Below are positions 9,449 to 18,995 of a DNA stretch of 64,000 bases, piece by piece. The stretch lies in NCBI GenBank assembly GCA_913048115.1, contig CAJWVI010000001.1:80059-144058 (forward strand). The letters are read 5' to 3'. The notes under the pieces were generated by a model, which was not told the DNA's origin, did no database searches, and saw only the letters and a list, made by a program, of their open reading frames with translations. Position 1 is the stretch's first letter; each line of letters starts with the position of its first letter. Source of the stretch: an uncultured Flavobacteriaceae bacterium (lineage in GTDB: Bacteria; Bacteroidota; Bacteroidia; Flavobacteriales; Flavobacteriaceae). The position numbers and the translations under genes are program-made.

Positions 9449-10365
9449 AGCATATTTCAGCAAACATAGTACCCGGAATAACACCCTACAGCCAAAAGAG
9501 TAAAAAGCTAAGGAGTCTCTGCATGTATTTAGTTTTTATAGGGTCTGTGTTTTCTGCTCAAGGACAAACACCAGCCTTAGACCAAATTCAAAAAGACACA
9601 AAAGAAGCAGCAGTATATCTAAGTAAAGGATCTGAGGGCATGCAGAGAAACCAATTTGTTACTGGTGAAGTTGCTTATAGAAAAGCAATTGCTATCCAAG
9701 AAAAAAAGGTAACAGGAAACTACAATCTTGGAAACGCCTATTATAAAAACAGCAAAAATGATGAAGCCCTTGCTAGATTTTTGAAAGCAGCAACCAATGC
9801 TACTTCAAAGGGGGAGGCCCACCAAGCATTTCATAATTTAGGGAATGCATTGATGAATAAAAAAGACTACACAAGTGCTGTTGAGGCTTATAAAAATGCG
9901 CTTCGAAACAACCCAACCGACGATCAAAGCAGATATAATTTAGCCCTGGCAAAAGACATGCTAGAGAAAAACCCACCACAGGAAAGCGGTGATGATGAAA
10001 ATAAAGATCAAGATCAAAAAGACGATCAGGGTAAGGAAGATCAAAAAGACAAGCAAAACGATCAAGACAAACAAGACCAGGACGACAAAGATGATTCTGA
10101 GCAGCAAGAGGGAGAGGACCAAGAAGATAAAGATAAAGAGGGTGATCAACAAGATGATAAGGGAAGCCCAGACCAGCCTGAAGACCCTAAAGATGAACAA
10201 GGCAAGGCAGATCAACAAGAGCAGCAACCTGTTCCAGGAAAACTATCTCCTCAGGAGGTGCAAAACTTGTTGGAGTCTATGAATAATGAAGAAAAGAAAG
10301 TCCAAGATAAAATCAATGCAAAAAAACAAAAAGGAGCAAAGGTAAAATCTGAAAAAGATTGGTAA
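9445..10365 (+). CDS. batC: BatC, TPR protein with long Asp/Gln/Lys-rich tail
   Basis: An exported tetratricopeptide protein. A signal-like stretch (MYLVFIGSVFSAQGQ at ~27-41) is followed by two to three TPR units (~60-165, for example NYNLGNAYYKN and AFHNLGNALMN). Residues ~175-270 are a very low-complexity acidic run of D, Q, K and E, ending in a short helical C-terminus. TPR domains bind partner proteins, here probably BatA/BatB. The start is a GTG that overlaps the batB stop; ATG at 9523 is the alternative but leaves a poor signal peptide. The biased codons of the tail produce spurious long ORFs in two other frames (9961-10227 and 9989-10282). Confidence 0.9.
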   Translation: MKHISANIVPGITPYSQKSKKLRSLCMYLVFIGSVFSAQGQTPALDQIQKDTKEAAVYLSKGSEGMQRNQFVTGEVAYRKAIAIQEKKVTGNYNLGNAYYKNSKNDEALARFLKAATNATSKGEAHQAFHNLGNALMNKKDYTSAVEAYKNALRNNPTDDQSRYNLALAKDMLEKNPPQESGDDENKDQDQKDDQGKEDQKDKQNDQDKQDQDDKDDSEQQEGEDQEDKDKEGDQQDDKGSPDQPEDPKDEQGKADQQEQQPVPGKLSPQEVQNLLESMNNEEKKVQDKINAKKQKGAKVKSEKDW

Positions 10366-10366
10366 A

Positions 10367-12148
10367 ATGATGAAAAGCAAACACATATTGTTTATTCTTT
10401 CGGTTGTGTTATTTGCCTTCACCTCGCAAGCTCAAGTTACTTTTATGGCAAAAGCGAGCAGCAAGAAACTAGGGCTTAATGAACGGGTACGTATAGACTT
10501 TGTCATGAATGCAGATGGAGATGATTTTAATCCTCCGAGTTTTGACGGTTTTAGAATAGTAGGAGGCCCCAATCAGTCTATAAGTAATTCTTACATCAAT
10601 AGAAAACGTACCTACTCAAAAACATATTCCTATTTCTTATCACCACTAAAACAAGGAAATGTGCGCGTTGGTCCAGCGTCTATTAAAGTTTCTGGCCAAA
10701 CTTATAAAACAAACCCTATACGCCTGTTGGTTACCCCAGCGGTAAGAACCCCCTCAAATGGCGAGGGGATTAATCCAGAAATTGTTGCTGAAGATAATGT
10801 GCACTTAGTTGCTGAGGTGTCTAACGCTACTCCATACCTTAATGAGCGCATTACAATTGTCTATAAACTATATGTGTCTAATGATGTAAGTATAACGAGT
10901 CAATGGCGAGAAATAAACTCTCCTAGATATGCCGATTTTTGGAGTAAAACCATTGACAGTCAAAAATTAAATGTGTTTGAAGGAAAATACCAAGGAGAAG
11001 ATTACAGGTATGTTGTTTTAAAAACTACGGTATTATATCCTCAAAAAACAGGAGCGTTGGATATCGAGCCATTAACGCTGGATGTTCCAATTGATGTGCC
11101 TGGAAAAAAACGCAATATTTTTGGAAGAACCATCTCAGCGCGAGTGAACAAAACGATCTCTGCTGGAGGAAGATCCATTACTGTAAAACCCTTGCCAATT
11201 GATGGAAAACCAGACACTTTTACTGGTGCCGTAGGAGATTTTAAATTTAATCTACAGACTAATAAAAATTCCTTGGACGCTAACCAGGCTTTTGAATTAA
11301 CAGCAACTGTTTCTGGTAGCGGAAATTTAAACACACTTACATTGCCTAGTTTAAAAGTACCAAGCACACTGGAGGTATATGAACCAGAGCGCTCAGAAAA
11401 CCTTCAAACAAGAGCTTCAGGGATACGCGGCTCAATTTCTGAAACCTATACAGTAATCCCCCAATACAAAGGGAGTTACCCAATTCGCCCTATTACATTT
11501 TCTTATTTTAATCCTGCCACAGAACGCTATCAAAGCATTGCCTCTTCTGATATTATTATAACCGTTGCAAATGGTTTTGTAGCCAGTACAAATGAAAAAG
11601 ATTCAAAAACACAAAGCCCGCTAAAAGAGCTTGTTGTTCCACAAGCACGCTTTAGGTATCTAAAGTTAAATGCAGATTTAATAGCCAGTAAAAGGGCTCC
11701 TTTTTTTAAGTCTAAATTGTTTTGGTCATTACTTGCAGGGCCTTTGTTGTGCATTCCGCTATTTATTTTGATTGGTAAAAAACGCAAGGCTTTGCGGGGC
11801 GATATCCAGGGTAATAAACTGCGAAAAGCTAATAAAATGGCACGAAAATACCTGGCCGAAGCTAAAAAGAACAGACATGATAAAGTTGTTTTTTATGAAG
11901 CCCTAGAGCGTTCTTTGCACAATTACTTAAAAGCCAGATTAGCACTAGAAACAACAGAAATGAGTAAAGAGCACATTTCTGAGTTGCTTATAAAAAGAAA
12001 GGCACAAGCAGCGTGTGTTATAGATTTTGAAAGGTTGTTGAAGCGTTGCGAATTTGCGAGATACTCTCCCGCTGGTGATGTGACTATCAAGCAAGATTAT
12101 GAAAAAGCGATTGCTACAATTTCAATGATAGACAAACAAATACAATAA
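10367..12148 (+). CDS. batD: BatD, oxygen tolerance protein
   Basis: A BatD family protein: signal peptide (LFILSVVLFAFTSQAQ), a long beta-rich periplasmic part made of several Ig-like repeats (~25-440), one membrane segment (~455-475: SLLAGPLLCIPLFILI) and a basic cytoplasmic helical domain with the FYEALERSLHNYLKARL motif typical of BatD C-termini. The family is present wherever BatA/BatB are and is thought to complete the membrane complex. It follows batC after one base; two consecutive ATG codons are available as start. Length (593 residues) is normal. Confidence 0.93.
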   Translation: MMKSKHILFILSVVLFAFTSQAQVTFMAKASSKKLGLNERVRIDFVMNADGDDFNPPSFDGFRIVGGPNQSISNSYINRKRTYSKTYSYFLSPLKQGNVRVGPASIKVSGQTYKTNPIRLLVTPAVRTPSNGEGINPEIVAEDNVHLVAEVSNATPYLNERITIVYKLYVSNDVSITSQWREINSPRYADFWSKTIDSQKLNVFEGKYQGEDYRYVVLKTTVLYPQKTGALDIEPLTLDVPIDVPGKKRNIFGRTISARVNKTISAGGRSITVKPLPIDGKPDTFTGAVGDFKFNLQTNKNSLDANQAFELTATVSGSGNLNTLTLPSLKVPSTLEVYEPERSENLQTRASGIRGSISETYTVIPQYKGSYPIRPITFSYFNPATERYQSIASSDIIITVANGFVASTNEKDSKTQSPLKELVVPQARFRYLKLNADLIASKRAPFFKSKLFWSLLAGPLLCIPLFILIGKKRKALRGDIQGNKLRKANKMARKYLAEAKKNRHDKVVFYEALERSLHNYLKARLALETTEMSKEHISELLIKRKAQAACVIDFERLLKRCEFARYSPAGDVTIKQDYEKAIATISMIDKQIQ

Positions 12149-12157
12149 GCTAAGAGG

Positions 12158-12907
12158 ATGAAAAATCTAGTAATCATTTGTATATTTTTAATAGCTGCTT
12201 TAGCCGGAGCCCAGGATGTCGTGTTGTTTGATCAAGGAAAAGAAAATTACAAAGGTGAAGACTATAATCAAGCCATCCAAGACTGGAAAACAATTTTAGA
12301 GCATGGTAACCACAGCGCATCTTTATATTTTAATATTGCCAATGCACATTACAAGCTTAATGAAGTGGGGCCAAGTATTTATTATTATGAAAAAGCACTA
12401 CAGTTAGCCCCAAAAGATAGAGGCATTAAAACAAACCTTGCCTTTGCAGAAAATGCAAAGATTGACGCAATAACGCCACTTCCTAAAACAATTTTTTCTA
12501 AATGGTACCATGCCATACTAACACTATTAACTTTTGATGGTTGGGCAATAACGGCAGTGTGTTTTTCCAGTTTTTTTGCACTCCTATTTCTGGGATATTA
12601 TTTTGTAGATCAAGAGCAGAACAAGCGTTTGCTTTTTACAACAGCGATGTTGTGTGCCTTTTTGTTTATAGGAACCTTTACAATGGCCACTCTTAGCTAT
12701 CAAGTCATGAAAAAAAATGTATTTGCAATTATTTTTGCAGAAACTACAGCAATAAAAACAGCGCCCAATCGCAACAGCGAAACCACTATGGTGTTGCATG
12801 AAGGGACCAAGGTGCAAATCATAGACGTAGATGATTTATGGCTACTTGTTGGTCTTGCAAATGGTGTAGAGGGGTGGCTGATGGCCTCAGATTTAAAGAA
12901 GTTATAG
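12158..12907 (+). CDS. batE: BatE, TPR and SH3-like domain protein
   Basis: The last gene of the Bat operon. A signal peptide (IICIFLIAALAGAQ) precedes one TPR pair (~25-100, with SLYFNIANAHYKLNEVGPSIYYYEKAL), two hydrophobic membrane segments (~128-150 and ~160-182) and a C-terminal bacterial SH3-like domain (~190-249; VLHEGTKVQIIDVDDLWLLVGLANGVEGWLMASDL). SH3-like domains of this type often bind peptidoglycan or peptides, consistent with an envelope role. It begins 9 bases after batD. No clear terminator hairpin follows. Confidence 0.92.
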   Translation: MKNLVIICIFLIAALAGAQDVVLFDQGKENYKGEDYNQAIQDWKTILEHGNHSASLYFNIANAHYKLNEVGPSIYYYEKALQLAPKDRGIKTNLAFAENAKIDAITPLPKTIFSKWYHAILTLLTFDGWAITAVCFSSFFALLFLGYYFVDQEQNKRLLFTTAMLCAFLFIGTFTMATLSYQVMKKNVFAIIFAETTAIKTAPNRNSETTMVLHEGTKVQIIDVDDLWLLVGLANGVEGWLMASDLKKL

Positions 12908-13168
12908 CTTTAATACTATTTTAACAAGAACATTGTGTCATATAGTTTATATTTAGATGCAAAAAATTGTTGCAAAAGTGGACATAGAGAGGTTCTTATT
13001 TTAAATTTTTTTACCATCTCGTTGATAGCGTTAATTGTAATACAGTTTTGTGTTAGCAGCGATGAGAATGCTGCTTTGGGTGGTTGTCATTAATTATTTT
13101 AAAAAAGAATAAGGTTTGCTTTTAATAGAGTAATCTTGTTATATTTCAAAAATTCAAAATACGGTTTC
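12908..13168. other. Intergenic region batE / sulP
   Basis: A 261-base region without a supported gene. A small inverted repeat AGCAGC-N9-GCTGCT spans 13055-13075. TAATCTTG at 13131-13138 is one mismatch from the TAnnTTTG -7 box and could drive the transporter gene, but no matching -33 element sits at the right distance. No obvious factor-independent terminator for the Bat operon was seen. Confidence 0.3.
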
Positions 13169-15019
13169 ATGTTTAAAAATATATTCAAAAACTTTCAAGG
13201 CAATTTGTTTGGTGGTATTACTGCAGGTATAGTTGCACTCCCGCTAGCTCTTGCATTTGGTGTTCAATCTGGACTTGGCCCAAGTGCGGGTTTATATGGC
13301 GCTATTATGATTGGGTTTTTTGCATCACTTTTTGGAGGTACCAATACTCAAATATCTGGCCCAACTGCCCCAATGACTGCTGTTTCTATGGTAATTATCG
13401 CGGGAATTGTTGCTGCCAATGATGGAGACCTATCACGGGCCCTACCTTTTATACTAATCGTGTTTTTATTGGCTGGTTTATTTCAGGTTATACTTGGGGT
13501 TTTAGGCTTTGGTAAATACATAAAATACATTCCATACCCAGTGGTTTCTGGTTTTATGACCGCTATTGGTGTTATTATATTGATTACTCAATTACTCCCA
13601 ATGGTTGGATACTATACCACAGATGACACTGCGTTTGTTGATTCATTTAAACCCAAGGCAGAAGAGGTATTGCTTAATAAAACTTTAAAAGAAGAGGCCG
13701 GAGAAGGAATATTAGTATTAAAAGATTTTAAAGAAACAGTAGCAAGAGCCGAGAAAATAACCAACGACGAGATTCATGCAGAAGCTATGATTCTTGCCAA
13801 AACAGAAAGTTCTGGAGTCTTAGGTGCTTTAAAAAGATTTCCTAGCGCGCTAGGACAAATTAAATGGTTAGAGTTTATGTTGGCCTTTGCCACCATTTTT
13901 ATCATTTTTGGTTTTAAGAAAATTACTACAAAAGTTCCTAGCACACTTGTTGCTTTGCTGGTGGTAAGCTTGATTGCGTATTTTTTTAAATTGGACTATC
14001 GTCCTATTCAAGAAATACCTTCAGGATTTCCAATGCCCCATTTTGAGATGTTTACCAGCTTCAGTTTTGGGCAAATATCCCCGTATGTATTTACAGCATT
14101 AACACTCTCATTTCTTGGAGCGATAGACTCTTTATTGACATCTGTAGTTGCAGACAACATGACCAAAACAAAGCACAACCCTAATCAAGAATTGATAGGG
14201 CAAGGGATCGGGAACAGTATTGCGGCTATTTTTGGTGGAATTCCAGGAGCTGGGGCCACTATAAGAACCGTTGTAAACATCAATAGCGGTGGGACCACCA
14301 AACTGTCAGGGATGGTTGCCTCTATAGTTCTACTTATTGTTTTGTTGGCCTTAGGCCCTATTGCTTCTCAAATTCCTGCGGCCGTACTTGCAGGTATATT
14401 AATAACTGTTGGTATTGGAGTTATGGACTACAAGGGGCTAAAAGCAATTCCTAAAATGCCGCAAAGTGAGGTAGTTATTATGATGGTAGTCTTGTTGCTC
14501 TCTGTTTTTTGGAATCTAGTCTTTGCAGTAGGAATAGGGCTTGTTTTAGCAGCTTTAATTTTCATGAAAAAAATAGGAGACTCCTCTGCGAGTCGTTCTA
14601 AGTTGGTTTCTTTAAAGCAATCAGACGAGTTACACCAGCCGTGGGCTGATGAAATTACATTCCCGAAAAATTTAAAAGAGGAGGTATTTATTAAGCGTTT
14701 AGCGGGGCCATTATTTTTTGCCAACACAAGCGATTTTCAAGAACTTGCAAAGCAAATACCAGACACTGCCACACATCTTATTATACGTATGGCGCGGGTG
14801 CCATACATAGATCAATCTGGACTCTATGCTATGGAGGACCTCGTACTTCGATTAAAACAATCTAACATAAAAGTAGTGTTGGTGAGCCTAATGCAGCAGC
14901 CAAGGTTGATGATGGAGAAAATTGATATTATTCCAGATTTGATCCCAGAACATGAGATATTTAAAGAGTTCAAGCAGGCCATGGTCTATATAGAATCTAC
15001 CACAGAGGAGCTTAACTAA
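13169..15019 (+). CDS. SulP family inorganic anion transporter with STAS domain
   Basis: A SulP (SLC26-type) secondary transporter of 616 residues. About ten to twelve hydrophobic segments cover residues ~10-480, beginning with the conserved block GGITAGIVALPLALAFG and QISGPTAPMT. A cytoplasmic STAS domain (~510-605) contains VPYIDQSGLYAMEDL, the typical nucleotide-binding/regulatory loop. Family members move sulfate, bicarbonate or other anions; the substrate is not evident. A hydrophilic insert between the fifth and sixth segments (~150-225) is longer than in many relatives. The ORF track starts at a TTG; ATG at 13169 (MFKNIFKNF) is preferred. Its stop abuts the stop of the convergent CvpA gene. 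Confidence 0.92.
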   Translation: MFKNIFKNFQGNLFGGITAGIVALPLALAFGVQSGLGPSAGLYGAIMIGFFASLFGGTNTQISGPTAPMTAVSMVIIAGIVAANDGDLSRALPFILIVFLLAGLFQVILGVLGFGKYIKYIPYPVVSGFMTAIGVIILITQLLPMVGYYTTDDTAFVDSFKPKAEEVLLNKTLKEEAGEGILVLKDFKETVARAEKITNDEIHAEAMILAKTESSGVLGALKRFPSALGQIKWLEFMLAFATIFIIFGFKKITTKVPSTLVALLVVSLIAYFFKLDYRPIQEIPSGFPMPHFEMFTSFSFGQISPYVFTALTLSFLGAIDSLLTSVVADNMTKTKHNPNQELIGQGIGNSIAAIFGGIPGAGATIRTVVNINSGGTTKLSGMVASIVLLIVLLALGPIASQIPAAVLAGILITVGIGVMDYKGLKAIPKMPQSEVVIMMVVLLLSVFWNLVFAVGIGLVLAALIFMKKIGDSSASRSKLVSLKQSDELHQPWADEITFPKNLKEEVFIKRLAGPLFFANTSDFQELAKQIPDTATHLIIRMARVPYIDQSGLYAMEDLVLRLKQSNIKVVLVSLMQQPRLMMEKIDIIPDLIPEHEIFKEFKQAMVYIESTTEELN

Positions 15020-15568
15020 CTAGTTTTCGTCAGTTTGTTCTTGGCTAGTTTGTGGCGCTTTATTATTGTTTTGTAACCGATCTACCTCATCTATAATGTT
15101 GGGTAAGACAAGGGGTCCAATTGCTGCTACTGTTTCATATAGTAAGGATGTTTCTTTTTTTTCTTCAGGAATAAGAAGTCCACTAATATTAGTAGAGGCA
15201 TTTACAAACATAAAAATTACACTAATAATAAAGGCTATTTTCAAGCAGTTAAACAGTCCTCCTAGCAGTTTGTTAATGAGGCCTAAGGCTGCAAAATCTG
15301 CTATTTTTGTGAGAATTTTTCCAGCCAGGGTAACCACAATTAAAATAATTAAAAAGGTAACACCAAAGGCAGCTAGGTTGATGGCGTCACTGTTCCACTC
15401 TAAGGTGTTTGACAAGAAATTTGACGCAAAATGTGAAAAATGAATAGCACCATATACACCTGCTATAAGCCCTATTAAGGAGGCTAGTGTAGCAAAAAGA
15501 CCCTTTTTTAATCCCGTATAAAAAGCATAGATAAGTATAATGCCTAAAATGATGTCAATGGTGTTCAT
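15020..15568 (-). CDS. CvpA family membrane protein
   Basis: A small inner-membrane protein with four hydrophobic segments and a short hydrophilic tail, matching the CvpA (colicin V production) family: MNTIDIILGIILIYAFYTGLKKG at the N-terminus and a glycine-rich second segment (LIGLIAGVYGAIHF). The family is widespread, and its molecular role is not settled; it has been linked to envelope stress resistance and export. It converges on sulP with stops back to back, and is divergent from the small conserved gene at 15719. Confidence 0.88.
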   Translation of the reverse strand: MNTIDIILGIILIYAFYTGLKKGLFATLASLIGLIAGVYGAIHFSHFASNFLSNTLEWNSDAINLAAFGVTFLIILIVVTLAGKILTKIADFAALGLINKLLGGLFNCLKIAFIISVIFMFVNASTNISGLLIPEEKKETSLLYETVAAIGPLVLPNIIDEVDRLQNNNKAPQTSQEQTDEN

Positions 15569-15718
15569 ATCTGTTTTATTTTGGCAATAAAGATATAAAA
15601 ACCGTGAGCACGAACCTATTGCATGTTTTTACAGCTTTTAAACACAAAGAAGTTACCTTTACAAAAAAGCACGCACTATAGTTATATAAGGGCGTAATAC
15701 CCGTTATTAAAATAATAT

Positions 15719-16075
15719 ATGGCAAGAGACGAACAATTAAAAAACCGATGGGAAGCGGTAGTTACCCATCTAAGTAGCCGTTTTGCAGACGGTGACCGCC
15801 TAGATCTAGATGCTATTATTTATTTAGTAGGCGTTCAAGAACTAGGACAGCTGCATAAAAAATTTAAAAAAGATGAGAAGGTTAATTTAATGCATATAGC
15901 TATATGTCGTTTGTTAGAACCTTTTGGATATTATGAATTTGAGTATTTTGATGACGCAGGGTGGCCTCATTATAAAATACTAGAACAACTACCTACTTTA
16001 AAAGCAGGGGAGCAAACGGTATTAATGAAGGAGGCGATTGTTCAGTATTTTCTTGAAAAAGAAGTCATACAATAA
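15719..16075 (+). CDS. Conserved hypothetical protein, 118 residues
   Basis: I do not recognise a named domain. The protein is soluble, mainly alpha-helical, rich in acidic and aromatic residues, with a conserved-looking centre (LDAIIYLVGVQELGQLHKKFKKDEKVNLMHIAICRLL is helical) and an aromatic patch YYEFEYFDDAGWPHY. No signal peptide or membrane segment is present. It lies 83 bases upstream of pheS in the same direction, but pheS has its own promoter-like sequence, so the two need not be co-transcribed. Codon use and length support a real gene. Confidence 0.8.
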   Translation: MARDEQLKNRWEAVVTHLSSRFADGDRLDLDAIIYLVGVQELGQLHKKFKKDEKVNLMHIAICRLLEPFGYYEFEYFDDAGWPHYKILEQLPTLKAGEQTVLMKEAIVQYFLEKEVIQ

Positions 16076-16110
16076 CAAAAAACGCTACAACTATTACCGC
16101 AAATATGCGA

Positions 16111-16139
16111 TTGTATGTGAAGTACTTTCTGTAATTTTG
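16111..16139 (+). promoter_or_regulatory. Promoter of pheS
   Basis: TTG at 16111-16113, an 18-base spacer and TAATTTTG at 16132-16139 match the Bacteroidota sigma-A promoter pattern (TTG, about 19 bases, TAnnTTTG). Transcription would begin near 16145, leaving a leader of roughly 14 bases before the pheS ATG. Confidence 0.5.
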
Positions 16140-16158
16140 TGGTCTTGAATGCTATACT

Positions 16159-17178
16159 ATGATAGATAAAATTAAAGAACATATTGCACTAGTAGAGGCC
16201 TTTTCTGCATCTACACCCTCTGAGGTAGAAGATTTTAGGATAAAATACCTAGGGAGTAAGGGTTTGTTAAAAGAGTTTTTCGCAGCATTTAAGGATGTTA
16301 GTAATGATCAAAAAAAGGAATTTGGTCAGGCTGTAAATACCTTAAAAAACACTGCGCAAGACAAAGTAAACAACCTTAAAGACAACCTAGATGCCAGCCA
16401 AGAAACTTCTGGAGTTTACGGTGATTTATCACGCCCAGGAGCACCAATTACCCTAGGTTCTAGACACCCTATTTCTATTGTAAAAAATAAAATCACAAGC
16501 ATTTTTTCTAACATAGGCTTTAATGTTAGTGAGGGGCCAGAAATTGAAGATGATTGGCATAATTTTACGGCTTTAAACCTTCCAGAATATCATCCTGCTA
16601 GAGATATGCAGGACACCTTTTTTGTGCAAACCAATCCAGATGTTTTACTTCGTACTCACACAAGTTCTGTACAGGTCCGTTATATGGAAGATAACCAACC
16701 TCCCATAAGAACCATTTCACCAGGGCGTGTGTATAGAAATGAAGCTATTTCTTCACGCTCGCACTGTTTCTTTCATCAAGTAGAGGGGCTATATGTAGAT
16801 AAGGGCGTGAGTTTTGCAGATTTAAAACAAACCTTAGAGTTTTTCACCACAGAAATGTTTGGAAAATCTAAAATTAGGTTAAGACCTTCTTATTTTCCAT
16901 TTACTGAGCCTAGTGCAGAGGTAGACGTGTATTGGGGTCTTGAGACCGAAACAGATTATAAAATCACTAAAGGCACGGGCTGGCTTGAAATTATGGGCTG
17001 TGGTATGGTAGATCCTAATGTGCTTAAAAACTGCGGTATCGATCCTGAGATATACAGCGGCTTTGCATTTGGTATGGGGATAGATCGTATAGCAATGTTA
17101 TTGCACCAAATTCCAGACATACGTATGTTGAGTGAAAATGATGTTCGCTTCTTGGAGCAGTTTAAGAGTGCAGATTAA
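16159..17178 (+). CDS. pheS: Phenylalanine-tRNA ligase alpha subunit
   Basis: The catalytic alpha subunit of the heterotetrameric PheRS, which charges tRNA-Phe in the cytoplasm. The N-terminal coiled-coil arm (~1-90) binds tRNA; the class II catalytic core follows, with motif 2 around VYRNEAISSRSHCFFHQVEG and motif 3 near FAFGMGIDRIAMLLH close to the end. Length (339 residues) is normal. The beta subunit gene pheT is not adjacent, which is common in this phylum. A 131-residue protein of unknown function follows 23 bases later. Confidence 0.97.
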   Translation: MIDKIKEHIALVEAFSASTPSEVEDFRIKYLGSKGLLKEFFAAFKDVSNDQKKEFGQAVNTLKNTAQDKVNNLKDNLDASQETSGVYGDLSRPGAPITLGSRHPISIVKNKITSIFSNIGFNVSEGPEIEDDWHNFTALNLPEYHPARDMQDTFFVQTNPDVLLRTHTSSVQVRYMEDNQPPIRTISPGRVYRNEAISSRSHCFFHQVEGLYVDKGVSFADLKQTLEFFTTEMFGKSKIRLRPSYFPFTEPSAEVDVYWGLETETDYKITKGTGWLEIMGCGMVDPNVLKNCGIDPEIYSGFAFGMGIDRIAMLLHQIPDIRMLSENDVRFLEQFKSAD

Positions 17179-17201
17179 TTAGTATTTTAAAGAAAACGTT
17201 C

Positions 17202-17597
17202 TTGAAAAAAGATATTGAAATTCCAGAAGTTAAAGATGTGTATGTAGCTGCAGTGTATGAGTTAAATGAAGATTATAACACATATGATTGGAATATTTAT
17301 ATTATAAATGACAATAAAGCACCTATAGAAACTGTCTTGATTATAGCTCAGGGATATTCAGAAAAGAAGATGACTTCGCCGATGAGAAAAACTGTCCAGA
17401 TGATTCCTGCCAGAGGCTTTGCTAAAATTGAATATATAGATGAAAGTGTTTTTGGTGTAGACAACTTCTTTACCATCACTTATTTTTTAGAAAATAAAAT
17501 GTACGACAAGCGTTTTGAAATTCCACGAAACGCTATCGATCAAGACAGTACAGTTACACTTCCTGTGATGCCAAATAAGGGAATTCTTGCAATATAG
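17202..17597 (+). CDS. Conserved hypothetical protein downstream of pheS
   Basis: A 131-residue soluble protein with no recognised domain. It is beta-rich (YDWNIYIINDNKAPIETVLIIAQGYS, FAKIEYIDESVFGVDNFFTITYFLE), suggesting a compact beta-sandwich. The first possible start is a TTG at 17202, 23 bases after pheS; no in-frame ATG lies near the N-terminus, so the TTG is probably used. The gene appears to be co-transcribed with pheS, and annotators often carry the pheS name over to it, without functional support. Confidence 0.75.
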   Translation: MKKDIEIPEVKDVYVAAVYELNEDYNTYDWNIYIINDNKAPIETVLIIAQGYSEKKMTSPMRKTVQMIPARGFAKIEYIDESVFGVDNFFTITYFLENKMYDKRFEIPRNAIDQDSTVTLPVMPNKGILAI

Positions 17598-17624
17598 TAT
17601 CTAAGCTGGTTTTAAAATTGAGGC

Positions 17625-18629
17625 TTATGTCAATTTATCTGTTAATTTTTTAAAGACTTTTTTAGGCTCTTTGTTTTCATATAAAATGCCGTAGATAGCA
17701 TTAATTATAGGGGTTTTAGCTTTGTTTTCTCCTTTGTTGTTGTTTAAAACATAGGCGCTTTTTGCAGCGTAATAGCCTTCTGCCACCATGCTCATTTCTA
17801 GTTGGGCACTCTTTACAGTATACCCTTTACCAATCATGTTTCCAAACATTCTATTTCTACTAAAAACAGAATATCCCGTTACCAACAAATCTCCCAGATA
17901 AGCAGAGTCGTTAATGTCGCGTTTCATTTTATGTACTTTTTTTACATAACGCTTCATTTCTCTAATGGCATTACTCATTAGCACACTCTGAAAGTTATCT
18001 CCATATCCTAAGCCATGGGCAATACCAGCGGCAATAGCATAAATATTTTTGAGCATGGCAGCATACTCGGTTCCCATCACATCATCACTGATGTTACACT
18101 TTATGTAGTCACAACTAAGGTGGTTGGCAACTATGGTTGCTTTTGCATCATCTGCACACGCAATTGTAAGGTAAGATAAGCGTTCAAGGGCTACTTCTTC
18201 TGCATGACATGGCCCAGAAATCACACCAATGTCATCAAAAGCAACATTGAGGAAGGTATTAAAATGATCACCAACAATCAGGTTGCTTTCAGGAACAATA
18301 CCTTTTATAGCTGAAATGATAATTTTACCATCCAGTGGGGTGTTTAATTTTTCTAATTCTTGGTGTATAAATGCAGAAGGTATCACAAAAATAAGATAGT
18401 CTGCGAAGGCCACCATCTCATTGATGTCATTGCTGAGTTTTAGCTTTTCAGTATTAAACTCAACAGCACTTAAATAATTAGGGTTATGTTGCTCTTTTTT
18501 AATGTGTTTAATAGCATCAACATTGCGCATATACCACCCAACTTCATCAAGATTTTCGCATAGCATTTTTACAATCGCGGTAGCCCAACTACCACCTCCA
18601 AATACTGCAAACTTTGGTGAATTTTCCAT
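17625..18629 (-). CDS. gpsA: Glycerol-3-phosphate dehydrogenase [NAD(P)+]
   Basis: GpsA reduces dihydroxyacetone phosphate to sn-glycerol 3-phosphate, the backbone of phospholipids. The Rossmann glycine motif is at the N-terminus (VFGGGSWATAI), followed by the conserved IISAIKGI block, the GPCHAEE stretch and, in the helical C-terminal domain, YAAMLKNIYAIAAGIAHGLGYGDN with the catalytic lysine (AAMLKN). The length of 334 residues is typical. It converges with the pheS unit and is divergent from gdhA; the codons and start (ATG at 18629) are unambiguous. Confidence 0.96.
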   Translation of the reverse strand: MENSPKFAVFGGGSWATAIVKMLCENLDEVGWYMRNVDAIKHIKKEQHNPNYLSAVEFNTEKLKLSNDINEMVAFADYLIFVIPSAFIHQELEKLNTPLDGKIIISAIKGIVPESNLIVGDHFNTFLNVAFDDIGVISGPCHAEEVALERLSYLTIACADDAKATIVANHLSCDYIKCNISDDVMGTEYAAMLKNIYAIAAGIAHGLGYGDNFQSVLMSNAIREMKRYVKKVHKMKRDINDSAYLGDLLVTGYSVFSRNRMFGNMIGKGYTVKSAQLEMSMVAEGYYAAKSAYVLNNNKGENKAKTPIINAIYGILYENKEPKKVFKKLTDKLT

Positions 18630-18995
18630 TCTTTAATTTTTTATTCTGCGTGTAAATGTAAACAATTCTACCCAAAACAGACAAAACCTTTTAGCCCCGA
18701 TATGCAAATGAGAACTTCTTTAATACAGGAAATATAAGACCCATAAGCAGGGGATTATATAAATTTAAAACCCAAAATTATTTCATATCTCGTATATTTG
18801 CTTTTTCATGACACATTCTACGCTTGTTTGCTGTATATAAGCTATTTGTGTTGTGTAGCCTTATAGAAAATCAACTCTCTTATAGGGTATTTTATTCTGA
18901 AATGTTATATAGTAAGCATTTTAGAGGATAGTACATACAAAAAACAACAATTAACGTACTTTAATTAGTACAAAACAAATTTAAGAACGCATACT
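18630..18995. promoter_or_regulatory. gpsA / gdhA divergent intergenic region
   Basis: A 366-base gap between divergent genes with no gene of its own. A candidate plus-strand promoter for gdhA is TTG at 18798-18800, an 18-base spacer and TACGCTTG at 18819-18826 (one mismatch from TAnnTTTG), implying a long leader of about 165 bases. Nearer the start there is a GTACT-N6-AGTAC inverted repeat at 18956-18971, which might be an operator. Both assignments are weak. Confidence 0.3.

Noticed and set aside
9961-10282. Two long overlapping ORFs (minus 9961-10227 and plus 9989-10282)
   Set aside because: They arise from the low-complexity GAT/CAA/AAA codons of the batC tail; the predicted proteins are monotonous and match no start context.
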